Positions 1-7,961 of a stretch of 11,446 nucleotides of DNA are shown piece after piece; position 1 is the first letter of the stretch; the number at the start of each line of letters is the position of its first letter. Below the pieces are notes generated by a model. It did no database searches. It was not told where the DNA came from and saw nothing but the letters and a program-made list of their open reading frames with translations. Made by a program: the position numbers and the translations under genes. Source of the DNA: Cyclostephanos tholiformis. Taxonomy: Eukaryota > Bacillariophyta > Thalassiosirophyceae > Thalassiosirales > Thalassiosiraceae. The stretch covers positions 1-11,446 of the forward strand of contig JALLPB010001064.1 in assembly GCA_036939975.1 (NCBI GenBank). The letters are read 5' to 3'.

Positions 1-214
1 GGCTACGGCTACGGCTACGGCTACGGCTACGGCTACGGCTACGGCTAAGACTACGGCTACGGCTAGGCTAGGCTACAGCTAAGACTACGGCTAAGACTAC
101 GGCTATAGCTATGGCTACGGTTATGGCTATGGGTATGGGTATGGCTACGGCTATGACTACGACTACGGCTATGGCTATGGCTACGACTATGGCTACGGCT
201 ACAGCTTCGGTACA
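1..214 (+). repeat. GGCTAC hexamer array (Gly-Tyr-coding minisatellite)
   Basis: Tandem 6-base units of the form GGCTAY run from the first base to about 214 and probably continue outside the window. The first seven copies (1-42) are identical. From about 101 onward, copies differ mostly at third codon positions (TAC/TAT, GGC/GGT/GGG) or by changes that give Asp or Ser in place of Gly. Two 5-base units at 61-65 and 66-70 shift the phase, and TAA replaces a Tyr codon at 46-48, 80-82 and 92-94. The array therefore has a clean, homogeneous left part and a diverged, coding-like right part. Confidence 0.92.
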
Positions 215-265
215 GCTCCAGCTCCAGCATTGGCTAAATCAATTGAAAGCAAATTTTATGATTGA
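95..265 (+). CDS. C-terminal part of a Gly/Tyr-rich protein (5' end missing or broken)
   Basis: This frame is open from base 95 to a TGA at 263-265 and reads about 56 residues. It begins with alternating Gly-Tyr and Asp-Tyr pairs and then changes to a non-repetitive tail (SFGTAPAPALAKSIESKFYD). The change from repeat to a normal-looking tail, together with mostly synonymous variation between copies, is what a real low-complexity protein end would show. Upstream, the same Gly-Tyr reading lies in another phase because of two 5-base units, and it contains TAA codons at 46-48, 80-82 and 92-94, so no continuous protein reaches the window edge. It may be the last exon of a structural or secreted GY-rich protein, a decaying pseudogene, or a misassembled repeat. 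No family is recognised. Confidence 0.4.
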   Translation, partial: DYGYSYGYGYGYGYGYGYGYDYDYGYGYGYDYGYGYSFGTAPAPALAKSIESKFYD

Positions 266-369
266 ATTTAACATTAATAGTAGATGAATAAACTCAAGTT
301 TTAAGCAAAGCTTAAATTAATTAGTATAATGAATTTTCTCTTGTTGTCATGTTGATCCACCCACTCTCA

Positions 370-760
370 TTATACCAATGCCCGGTGCCATGACATTTCA
401 TCATGCCACCACCTCTCATTGCACCATCTGCCATCATGCCCCTCCTTTTTTGGGGGGTTAGCATTCATTTTCTCCCCCTTTGTTGTTGTGCCATCATGCC
501 AACATCTTGTCATGCAATCATACCAATGTGCCTCTCATTTCTCTTTTTGCTTCCCTCCACCTCTCAGCTGGCGCATCTGCCTCTCATTGTGCCCCTCCAT
601 TTGTTGATTGTTGCATCTGCCTCTCATCACGACCCTCCGTTTCTTGTTTATTGTTGCATCGCATTGTCCTACTCCGGTGTTCACCTGTCCTCCTGGAATT
701 TTACACCCCCCCTCCCCCCCCCTCCCAGACAATACCTTATCCAATCTCCTCAAATATCTG
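370..760. repeat. Pyrimidine-rich degenerate tandem repeat with poly-C tract
   Basis: The + strand is strongly C/T-rich and repeats words such as CCTCTCATT, GCATCTGCC and GCCATCATGCC. The clearest neighbouring copies begin at 573 and 613, both starting GCATCTGCCTCTCAT, about 40 bases apart; a third partial start is at 656. A C-rich run occupies about 706-727. Several overlapping short open frames exist here, but all are low-complexity translations of the repeat and none looks like a protein. Such strand-asymmetric tracts can adopt non-B DNA; no function is inferred. Confidence 0.6.
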
Positions 761-1365
761 CATGAGCCATGTATCTGTTTTGATGAAAGATAAATAAACT
801 AGAGGGCTTAGAAGAGGGGAGAGGGAGAAGTAATAAAAAATAAGGGGAATAAATAGATTCAAAAATTTAGTAATAACTCACTTCTTGACTACCCCCTGCA
901 CTATCCTCAACAGAGACATTTGACATAACAATTAGGAATGTCCGAGCGGTCTTGGGGAGGGAAGTTGTTGGAACATCAACAAGGTTGCTGGGAGGGACAA
1001 TGATGACACAAAAATGTCAATTTTTTTGTGTTGAATTTGATGGGACAATTGACCCCTCAGACCCCAACATGCATTGCTGTGGTATAAGGCAAGTTGGGGG
1101 GGTCTTTATTGAATGTTGGGTGTGAGAGGAAGGTGTCAGTTATGGGGGGGGATGATTTTCACTGCGGAATGCGGATTTTTATCATCGTCACATTGATTTT
1201 TGTGTGTACTGGGGGAGGTTTTTCACCATGGAGAGTGGAGTGGCAAACTCACAATTTTGGCGAGTGGCATGTGCAAGTGATGCCCCCATGCCACTATGTT
1301 GCCGTAGTTGTGAGTTTGCGGTATGATGATTGCCAAAAATTGGACATGGGGGGACAATTTTGTTG
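761..1365. other. Gene-poor intergenic stretch, nothing coding recognised
   Basis: This stretch holds A/T-rich sequence (780-930), G-runs (for example around 1144) and a nested foldback at 1243-1319 that is listed separately. The short open frames have no recognisable domain. Its right edge may be older 5' sequence of the adjacent retroelement relic, but I could not match it to any protein motif. Confidence 0.5.
1243..1319. repeat. Nested foldback (inverted repeats inside inverted repeats)
   Basis: A perfect 12-base inverted repeat (GCAAACTCACAA at 1243-1254 and its complement at 1308-1319) encloses a second perfect 8-base inverted repeat (AGTGGCAT at 1263-1270 and ATGCCACT at 1288-1295). 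Together they could fold into one imperfect hairpin about 77 bases long. It may be a remnant of a small foldback element; no target-site duplication was identified. Confidence 0.7.
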
Positions 1366-1386
1366 AACATGGTGTTCAACAAATTG
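1355..1386. repeat. Hairpin-forming inverted repeat
   Basis: GTTGAAC (1362-1368) and GTTCAAC (1374-1380) form a perfect 7-base stem with a 5-base loop. The stem extends to CAATTT on the left and AAATTG on the right if one T is bulged. It sits at the left edge of the recognisable retroelement relic, and because the left arm partly overlaps likely RT-derived sequence it may be fortuitous. Confidence 0.5.
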
Positions 1387-2710
1387 GCAGGGGGGGGGGT
1401 TGGGATGAGAGCTGAGGAGAGCCAGATTGACATGGCCTGCTTGCCTGATTTTTTTGCCTGTGGTACATGGAACAAAAAGGAGTTGTTTTTCTTCATGGTG
1501 GGAATTCTCCAGTGCAGCCCCTGCCCTTGTGATCCACTCAAAAGAGGAGGGGATCATGCAGGGAGACTGTGGCAGCCATGATGAGCATTTACAGTGTTGT
1601 GCTGATGCCCCTTGTGTGGTCCAAGATAAGTGAGGAGCACCCCACCCATCCACTTGGTCTCACTTGTGGTGCAATTTGCCATCTGACAGTAGTATCCCTC
1701 GTGGATGCCAGGACCAGTTTGACCTCATGGAGCATTGCGTCTGCACCACAGAGGCTGGACAAGAAGCAGCCAGGAATGATTGACTCTACAATGTGCAGAA
1801 CTTTCTTGACTGTCATGGTTGGGACTGAAAGAACAACCCCTCAGTTGCAAGAAGGAACAATGGAACTGAAACTAAGGGGCATCATGGCTTTCCATCTCCC
1901 CTAACTAGTTGAATGGTACTGGTCCATTCATAGATGAGTGGAGGTGGAGGGATAATGTCCACCTCAGATACAGTTATTCTCCATTCTTTATGCCTGCTGC
2001 CCAGTGCTGCACTACTCTTCACCAATGAGTCAAACACAAACCCAGAATTTTCTCATGCATTAGTCGGTGGGCAAGAGTTGCAGAGTGCATCCCCCTCCCC
2101 ACTTCATCTACTCCTCCGGTGGACACAACTCAAAACCACCACCCCCAACCACAGAGGAATGTGGTGATGCAAGCTGCCATGGGTTCTGGGAACTTGGTCA
2201 TACAAACATATTGGATATGCATATCATGGACACAGACACCTAACGATCCTACTACTGGAAGAAAAAAATGGGAAAGTTATTGATCAGCACAAAAAGGAGA
2301 AGAAGGACAATTACCTTCAGACCTGTTTGGAAATGCTTATGAACTTTACACCTATGGTGGTATGGTATGCTTGGTTGATAGAATTGTGGGATGTGAGGCC
2401 TGGAATGTGGAAAAGTGACTGGCTACTCACCTGACGGGCAAGTGGAAACAAAGATACTCCAAAATGGTGTATTATATGAGGGTTTGACTGGCAAATGTTG
2501 TTGTTTGCACAAATGACGTCCTCATTTGTGGCAGCAGAGATTGGCAGCAACCCTGGCGCCCTCTAATCCCTGATGGGACTGCCTTGGGTGATTGGCAGAC
2601 CTGGCTGGACAGTCGAGCAACCCGAGGACACCTACTCACCCGCTACAACTCACAACAGGGCTCGAGAGTGGGAAAATTTGCTGGCACCACAGGAGTATTG
2701 ATTCACATTG
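1370..2710 (+). mobile_element. Relic of a reverse-transcriptase retroelement (3' half of the RT-bearing ORF)
   Basis: Protein fragments in changing + frames line up in the order expected for the RT-bearing ORF of a retroelement type frequent in diatom and oomycete genomes. About 1495-1565 reads ALVIHSKEEGIMQGD, matching the RT block ending in EGxxQGD. About 1578-1650 reads YSVVLMPLVWSKISEEHP. In a third frame, 1686-1740 reads DSSIPRGCQDQFDLMEHC, where the catalytic YxDD block should begin but is lost. A downstream region follows: MDTDT at about 2228-2242, VIDQHKKEKKDNYLQTCLEM (about 2278-2337), then LATHLTGKWK and YSKMVYYMRV, and RPLIPDGTALGDWQTWLDS at about 2560-2615. Several frameshifts and stops separate these pieces, so the element cannot encode a working enzyme. 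Ends and flanking duplications were not found. The family match is from memory. Confidence 0.7.
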
Positions 2711-3110
2711 GAGGGTTCCAATAGTGGCACAGTAGTGCCTAGCATCTATTCTAATAATTTATAAGTATATGTTGAAAAATTAAACTATGTAGAAGCCCAC
2801 ATGTCCTCATTGGTGGTGGGGGCAAAGACATTATTAGTAGGTAAATTATCTACACACTTCTCAATTAGAAGTGTACAGTTGCTGCTGTGTGAAACCTGAA
2901 GTTATTTATCGAGATGTAAAAAATAGTGTAATTGTTTATTCCATTTATTTTCATGAGATGCTGATCCGCAAAGTGCCCCCCCTCCTCAACTCACACAGTC
3001 AGATCAGGTGCTTGTCATCTTAAATTAGTTGTGATGTAATGAGAGACAATAGCAAAACTGGAGGTATTGGACCTATTCTAACCACTCCAAGCATTTTTTA
3101 TCAGCATTTG
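2711..3110. other. Intergenic, 3' flank of the SET-domain gene
   Basis: About 400 bases of A/T-rich, non-coding sequence lie between the retroelement relic and the stop codon of the minus-strand SET gene. A perfect 8-base inverted repeat (ACACTTCT at 2854-2861 and AGAAGTGT at 2867-2874, 5-base loop) is the only clear structure. On the minus strand this region should contain the 3' UTR and polyadenylation site of the SET gene, but no convincing signal could be fixed. Confidence 0.5.
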
Positions 3111-4850
3111 CTAAATGAAGCAATCTTTTGCCAAGTACCATCCATCTTGATTCCTGACGACCATTTTGGAATGCTTCATTGCATCTCTTACCTTTTCCAA
3201 GTCTTCTCCCAACTCTCCATATCGAATCATGTGTGCTATTTTCAGCTGATCGGTCCAAAAGCGCACCTGGGAAGTGGCCCATCTTATAGTATTGGGATCA
3301 CTTCCTTTCATGGCGATTGTTCGCAAGTAGGATGATAAGTCATAGCACAGATGGAGGATGGACAGATGCTCCGTGCTCGCATTGTTGCACGATACAAAAG
3401 AAAAATGAAGCTGTGTTGCAAGTTGAATGTTGTGTTTAAGACACTCCTCGTTATTGAGTGAGTGCATGGCATTGAAAGAATCAATGTATAACTGCAGTGG
3501 GAATGAGATAACAGTAAGAGCTGCAAAGTTCAGACGTGAGTATCCAAAGAAATCTCACCAATCCATATGATACCCTTAGATATCTTTGAGATTCAATGGG
3601 TATCTGGTTGGTCGAAAATATTCTTTCAATTGATGAAACTAAAGATATCGCTGTTTCACGTTGATCACATAGATTTGAATCACGCGTAGACCATCTCCTG
3701 TCTGCAAGCGCAAATAAACCTTGAAACTCAGCTTTACTTATCGCCTCGTCCTCCATGGCGCAACGCGGACAGTGGCATGTAAAACCATATTTGGACAACA
3801 GCATTTCACGTCGAACTGCAAATGGGGTTGCAGGAGAAATGTATGACCATGTTATTTCGGTCCCGTTTGGTATGTTTGCATTGGCGTGAGCGATCATCAC
3901 CTCTTTCTTAGACTTTATCCCATTTTGAGTGGGAATAGAACCAAATACCCTCACCGCATTAGGACAGCAGCTATGATTAATCACTGGCAAGAAAAGAGTG
4001 CACAATTTGATGAACGGAAAAAGGTAAGAAATTATGAATAGGCGCACGCACGGTACTTACTGGCAGCAAGGGGGTAAATGCCCAACACACGGTTGTAGCA
4101 ATGTTCAGAGTTGGCTCTCTCTGTCCAGCATGTTGCAATTTTATTGTAGTTATGAAAGTCAGGGCCGAATCCGTTACGGCGTATGATACCGAGGATGGTA
4201 CCTTTGTCAAGGTTTACAGTGTCCTTAGGAGGAATTGTAGAAGATTCATTCGCGACTAAATTCCCCATCAAAGCGGCAGGATTTTCAATCGTCAACACTC
4301 TTTCTGAATTCATTTGCAAAATGAATGCATTGAGTTGAATGCGCGCGCGGCCAGCGGCACTTGGCTGAATTTCTTCGTCGGAAAGTAAGTCACACGCGGC
4401 TTGAACCTTCTGTACTATGTGATCTTCTGCCAATCTTTCTACTACCTTGGCTTGGTCTCCCCCGTTTATCTTTTCTTGCAAATAGCGTGTACGAACCTCG
4501 ACCGCATCAGCAGAAAACATCGACGGTATTACAAACAGGCATTCTCCCGAAGAAACATCACGAGTTGTGATAAGGCCGCGACCGTGACTGATTTTTGCCC
4601 CAATGCTTCCTCGCTCTGAAAGGGAAATCGGACCAAGAAATGGCAAGCGAAAAGAGGGCTTGGTTGATTTGCTATGGAATAAGAAGGAGGATACGTCATT
4701 TGATCCTGTTTCAGAAGACGACAATGAAATGCCTTCAAGCCCGCCTTTCACACCGCTGATGCCATCGTCGATTGAAATTTCGTCCGACTTAGTTGCCTTT
4801 CTGCTTGCGTCCAGCGAAGGCGTTTTCTTGCATTTTTTCTTTGACACCAT
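3111..4850 (-). CDS. SET-domain protein (SMYD-like lysine methyltransferase without MYND finger), 3 exons
   Basis: Exons 4850-4061, 3983-3559 and 3491-3111 (TAG stop) join to 531 residues. Intron 1 (4060-3984, 77 bp) is GTAAGT...CAG in phase 1; intron 2 (3558-3492, 67 bp) is GTGAGA...CAG in phase 0. Residues 90-108 (GRGLITTRDVSSGECLFVIP region) are the N-terminal SET half. Residues 265-272 read INHSCCPN, the cofactor-binding NHSC motif, created exactly across intron 1. Residues 304-312 (GTEITWSYI) carry the likely catalytic Tyr311. CHCPRC at 333-338 supplies post-SET zinc cysteines. The roughly 155 residues between the SET halves contain no C-rich MYND finger, unlike animal SMYDs. Residues 1-70 are Lys/Ser-rich and probably disordered. 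The expected activity is protein lysine methylation using S-adenosylmethionine, substrate unknown. The start was chosen as the first ATG in frame; the frame stays open further upstream without another ATG. Confidence 0.9.
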
Positions 4851-5366
4851 CTTGCACCACACTCCTGCTATCTCTCTAGAGGCCGGAGTGGTTGGGGCTT
4901 GGTCCTCTCTCTCTGCCACAAAAAGACGTTAGTAAATAGGTGGACGAGAAATAACACAACATGTGTTGATGTGAACGCTGCATAATATGAAAGGGAGGCG
5001 ACTTCATGCGGCACCGGCGAGCGTCGAGTGTGAGATTGTAGGTTCGCCGGCCGGCCCGGTTGAAAAGGATTTTTGTGGATGGACACCTAACCTCCTCTCC
5101 TTTTTCGAATGTAAGATAAAGTACGATATCCTAGGTATAAGCAGAGAGACATCCATCCCACAAAACCTTGAATGAATCATGGCATGGTCGCAGAGGTTGC
5201 GACACAGCCGGCGTGGATTGAGGGTTGCGGATTTGATGATTCGTGAAAGTGCTTCATCAGAACTAAGTTCACGCCAATTGTGAACATAAAAAAAACATGG
5301 CGAAAGAGGTGGAAGAGAACGCTCCTGACATGATCATAAAGTCCCTGATAGGACATGATCTCTGTC
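4851..5366. promoter_or_regulatory. Shared upstream region of two divergent genes
   Basis: About 515 bases separate the start of the SET gene (minus) from the start of the DUF6824 gene (plus), so both promoters must lie here. Visible structure: a TATAAG word near 5135 on the + strand; a direct repeat GACATGATC at 5327-5335 and 5352-5360; and a short inverted repeat GTCC...GGAC at 5341-5354 between the repeats. These sit within 40 bases of the DUF6824 start. No transcription factor site is assigned with confidence. Confidence 0.45.
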
Positions 5367-6747
5367 ATGGCTACTCAATATCGTTCAGCAGGTTCTTGTA
5401 TGGGCGACCATGATAGGCAGGTAAGAATTGCTTCCAATCGCAAGGTGTCATCTCAAGCTTTTGTTCTTTGATTTGACTTTTTACATCAATCTTCTTATAA
5501 TTGCCTCTACTTTTGCCGTTGCCGCAAGTAGGATCCCAAAGACAATAAGAAATCAGCGTTAATTACTCCACCCAAAGAAAAAGACAACGAACTAGTTGCA
5601 CCTTCCACTCCCCCCAATTCACGCTTGGATGCACCATTCTCACCAATCAGGACTTCTTACGAATGCGGAGATGATTTTGAGCCGTTGCCTTACAAAGTCA
5701 ATATTTTTGAGGGGTCCCTATGTAGTCCCAACGCTTGGCAGCATGTCTACTCCCCAATCCAGGCAACGCCCAACAATGTGAGCCCCGATAATCTTCCATC
5801 TCTAATCAACGTAAGCGAAAAACTGCAAATCGTCAATAAGATGAAGGCACAGCTACCCAAAGACGACGCTAAAGCTGACGAGAAGCCGCCTGCCTATCAC
5901 TCTCACAACCAGTGGGCAACGTACCCTCCTCCAATGCATTTCTGGTATCATCAACCGTACCACTATGGATATCCCCGTCATCACTATGGAGTCCATGAAG
6001 ACCTGCCAAAAAATGATAGGCTTTCATACCCCATTTTACAACCGAATCCGCAGACGAGGCATACATACCGTCCCATTGTGCCTTATGGCCACTTCGGCTC
6101 GGCTGCTCAAATTCCATTTCATCAAGAATACATCACCAATGTGACCCATACCGATGTTATTTGTGGGTGAGTTTGTTCGTTAAACGTTTGTGTGTCGAGG
6201 AGCATCGTCGAATTTGTATCTGACAATCCGAATTGACTTTCATAAAAGACGTGGAGGAGCTGTCAACAACCGCCCAGGCAACTTGAGATTCCGCCAGCTC
6301 ATTCAAGAGTTCAAGCACGAGTACATGACTGAAAGTAAACAGATCAAGCCCTACATAGCAGAACGCGTGATTGAAGCGGTGAAGAACTCAGACCCGCCTG
6401 GTCGCTTCCTGGTGAAATACCCAGGAGGTTATTTGGAATGTAGTGAAGACCGGGCTCGTGAAAAAGCGAAGCAAGCCCTTCGAGAGGCCGCAGCCAAGTT
6501 GAGAAAAGACGGTTTTGGCGTTGAAAGTGGCGCAGTGGAGGCGTCAAATGATGCAAATGATGCAATCGAACAACGCGGAATAAAGAGAATCCTACTTCCG
6601 AACGAGAGATTGTTCAATGCGATTGAATATCATAATGAGCCTGAATTCTCGCACGTCTTCGAACCTCCATACAAGGAAAAAAACGATGACTCTGAACCTC
6701 CCCGTAAGACGATCAAAGTAGGAGAACAGATGAAAGAAGCCGTTTGA
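5367..6747 (+). CDS. DUF6824 domain protein (diatom-type), 3 exons
   Basis: Exons 5367-5420, 5532-6166 and 6249-6747 (TGA) give 395 residues. Intron 1 (5421-5531, 111 bp) has CAG/GTAAGA and TAG; intron 2 (6167-6248, 82 bp) has GTGAGT and AAG. Splicing of intron 2 completes the family's signature: residues 226-240 read DVICGRGGAVNNRPG, followed by NLRFRQLI, YIAERVIEAV, SDPPGRFLV and REKAKQALREAA, ending near residue 312. This order matches DUF6824, which I know from diatom proteins; its molecular role is not established, and a DNA- or protein-binding regulatory role is only a guess. Residues 150-171 are rich in His and Tyr. No signal peptide or membrane segment is seen. The start at 5367 has a good context (GTCATGG); in-frame ATGs at 5355 and 5400 are alternatives. 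It is head-to-head with the SET gene. Confidence 0.88.
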
Positions 6748-6842
6748 CTCAAAAAACAATTGGTTCTGGCGCTCGCCTGAAATAGTGATAATTCTTTTAG
6801 CAAACCATACACGCCGGACTTTTTAAAGACCTCTTCATTTCA
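6748..6842. other. Convergent intergenic gap
   Basis: Only 95 bases lie between the stop codon of the plus-strand DUF6824 gene and that of the minus-strand Trm11-like gene. Both 3' UTRs must fit here or overlap each other, which is common for tail-to-tail diatom genes. The stretch is A/T-rich, with an A run at about 6751-6756, and shows no strong hairpin. Confidence 0.5.
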
Positions 6843-7961
6843 TTATGATTGATTCACTATGGCTTGGGAGAGAAACGATACCATCCAGTGACTAGAATCA
6901 TTAAGCTTCTGCTCTCCCTTTTCCAACAATTCAAGCCCAGCAATTGTGAGCCCTTCTTGAGAGGGCAGTAAATCCAGGACATTGGAATCTTTCGGGCAAG
7001 GGAGGAATGCAACAAGGCGTCCACCTGGTCGCAAGAGCGATTTACCGCAACAACGATCGTGACCGATCGATCACATCAGTTAGGTCATTCAGTGCCAATC
7101 TGTCGTTCCCTACCCCTATGCCGAACATGGCCTCCCTTCGTCCATATGGAGGGTCTGTAATGGTGACATCAAATGCCCGATTGCCGATTGCTTTTCTGGC
7201 GTTGTCTCTCGTGAAAGTATCCATTACATCTCCCTGCAGGAGTGCTACCGGCTCCGTCGCTCCCCTTGATTAAAAATCGTTTTTAATACTTGAACGCGAT
7301 ATCAATTCATCTGACTCGATGTCGATGCCGACCGTGCGCACCGATGGTGATATCAAAGTTGCAGCAAGGAGCGTTGCTGCCGAGCTGGAGAATGGATCGA
7401 GAATAGCTTGGTTTTCCCGAATCAGTGCAATGTTGCACAAGAGGTATGCCGCGATGGAGCAAAGAGGCGTCGTGATGATACAAATTCTCGTTTTCGGTGC
7501 AATTATATTGTGCCTCGCGCCATCCACAAGCTTTCGAGCAAGTATTTTGAACAGACCGCTTGTTTCCGTAGTAGACGACAAACCCTCCAGCAAGCAAATG
7601 TCGCACTCCGGGCCATTCAAGTCTACTCTTCCTCTTAATTGAGTGAGAAATGGCTCTAGATGGACTAATGCAGCTCTTTCTTTCGGTACGGATCGAGTTC
7701 CGCGCTTTCCGAAGCGTGGATTGTCATCATCCACGACAAAGCTGGACTCGTGGCGCCTAAGGCGCCAAGTTACCCCGGCTCCATCACTCTGTATCATATT
7801 CTTAAATGTTTCCGATAGCAAAGATCTGTCCACTAGATTCGCATACGAAGGTGCATCTGCCAGCACGATGTATGTAGAATGTATCAACGAGCATCGCCCG
7901 GTCGCACTCTTGATACTTTCAGTCGTTAGACCAGCATCACCTCTGATGTCAAGGTAAAGTA
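6843..7961 (-). pseudogene. Trm11-like tRNA (guanine-10-N2) methyltransferase homologue, broken by a stop and a frameshift
   Basis: Reading the minus strand from 7961, the protein aligns along its length with Trm11/TRMT11, which methylates guanosine 10 of tRNAs using S-adenosylmethionine. Visible blocks: FLTQLRGRVDLNGPECDICL (linker strand); LDPFSSSAATLL at about 7405-7370 in the place of the cofactor loop; GIDIE; then DVTITDPPYGRREAMFG with the catalytic DPPY at 7141-7155; and LLRPGGRLVAFLPCP near the C-terminus. A TAA at 7270-7272 interrupts the frame, which continues on both sides in register with the family. At about 7045-7062 one extra base moves the reading into another frame, which then runs to a TAA at 6843-6845. 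The family's cofactor loop (DPFxGTG) and TSMD motif are also eroded. No in-frame ATG exists before the first block; an upstream exon joining at the CAG acceptor (7962-7964) is needed. It could be a pseudogene, a divergent paralogue, or carry sequence errors. Confidence 0.72.
7751..7767. repeat. Perfect 7-base hairpin within the Trm11-like reading frame
   Basis: TGGCGCC (7751-7757), a 3-base loop TAA, and GGCGCCA (7761-7767) form a GC-rich perfect stem. The sequence encodes Trp-Arg-Leu-Arg-Arg in the minus-strand frame, so it may be a by-product of codon choice. Confidence 0.6.

Noticed and set aside
1..214. CRISPR array or telomere repeat.
   Set aside because: There are no spacers, and the GGCTAC unit is not the TTAGGG-type telomere expected in diatoms; the unit fits a Gly-Tyr coding repeat.
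403..797. Several overlapping open frames in the pyrimidine-rich stretch.
   Set aside because: They are low-complexity translations of a C/T-rich repeat in three frames at once, with no domain or plausible splice structure.
4868..5086. Minus-strand open frame of 72 residues upstream of the SET gene.
   Set aside because: It is in a different frame from the SET protein, has no homology I recognise and lies in the divergent promoter region.
7270..7272. Reassigned TAA codon (alternative genetic code).
   Set aside because: Another gene model here ends at TAA and the remaining genes end normally at TAG or TGA, so a code change is not supported by one internal TAA.
7265..7295. A 25-base GT-AG intron to remove the in-frame stop of the Trm11 homologue.
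   Set aside because: It is too short for the intron sizes seen here (67 bases or more) and leaves the downstream frame wrong.
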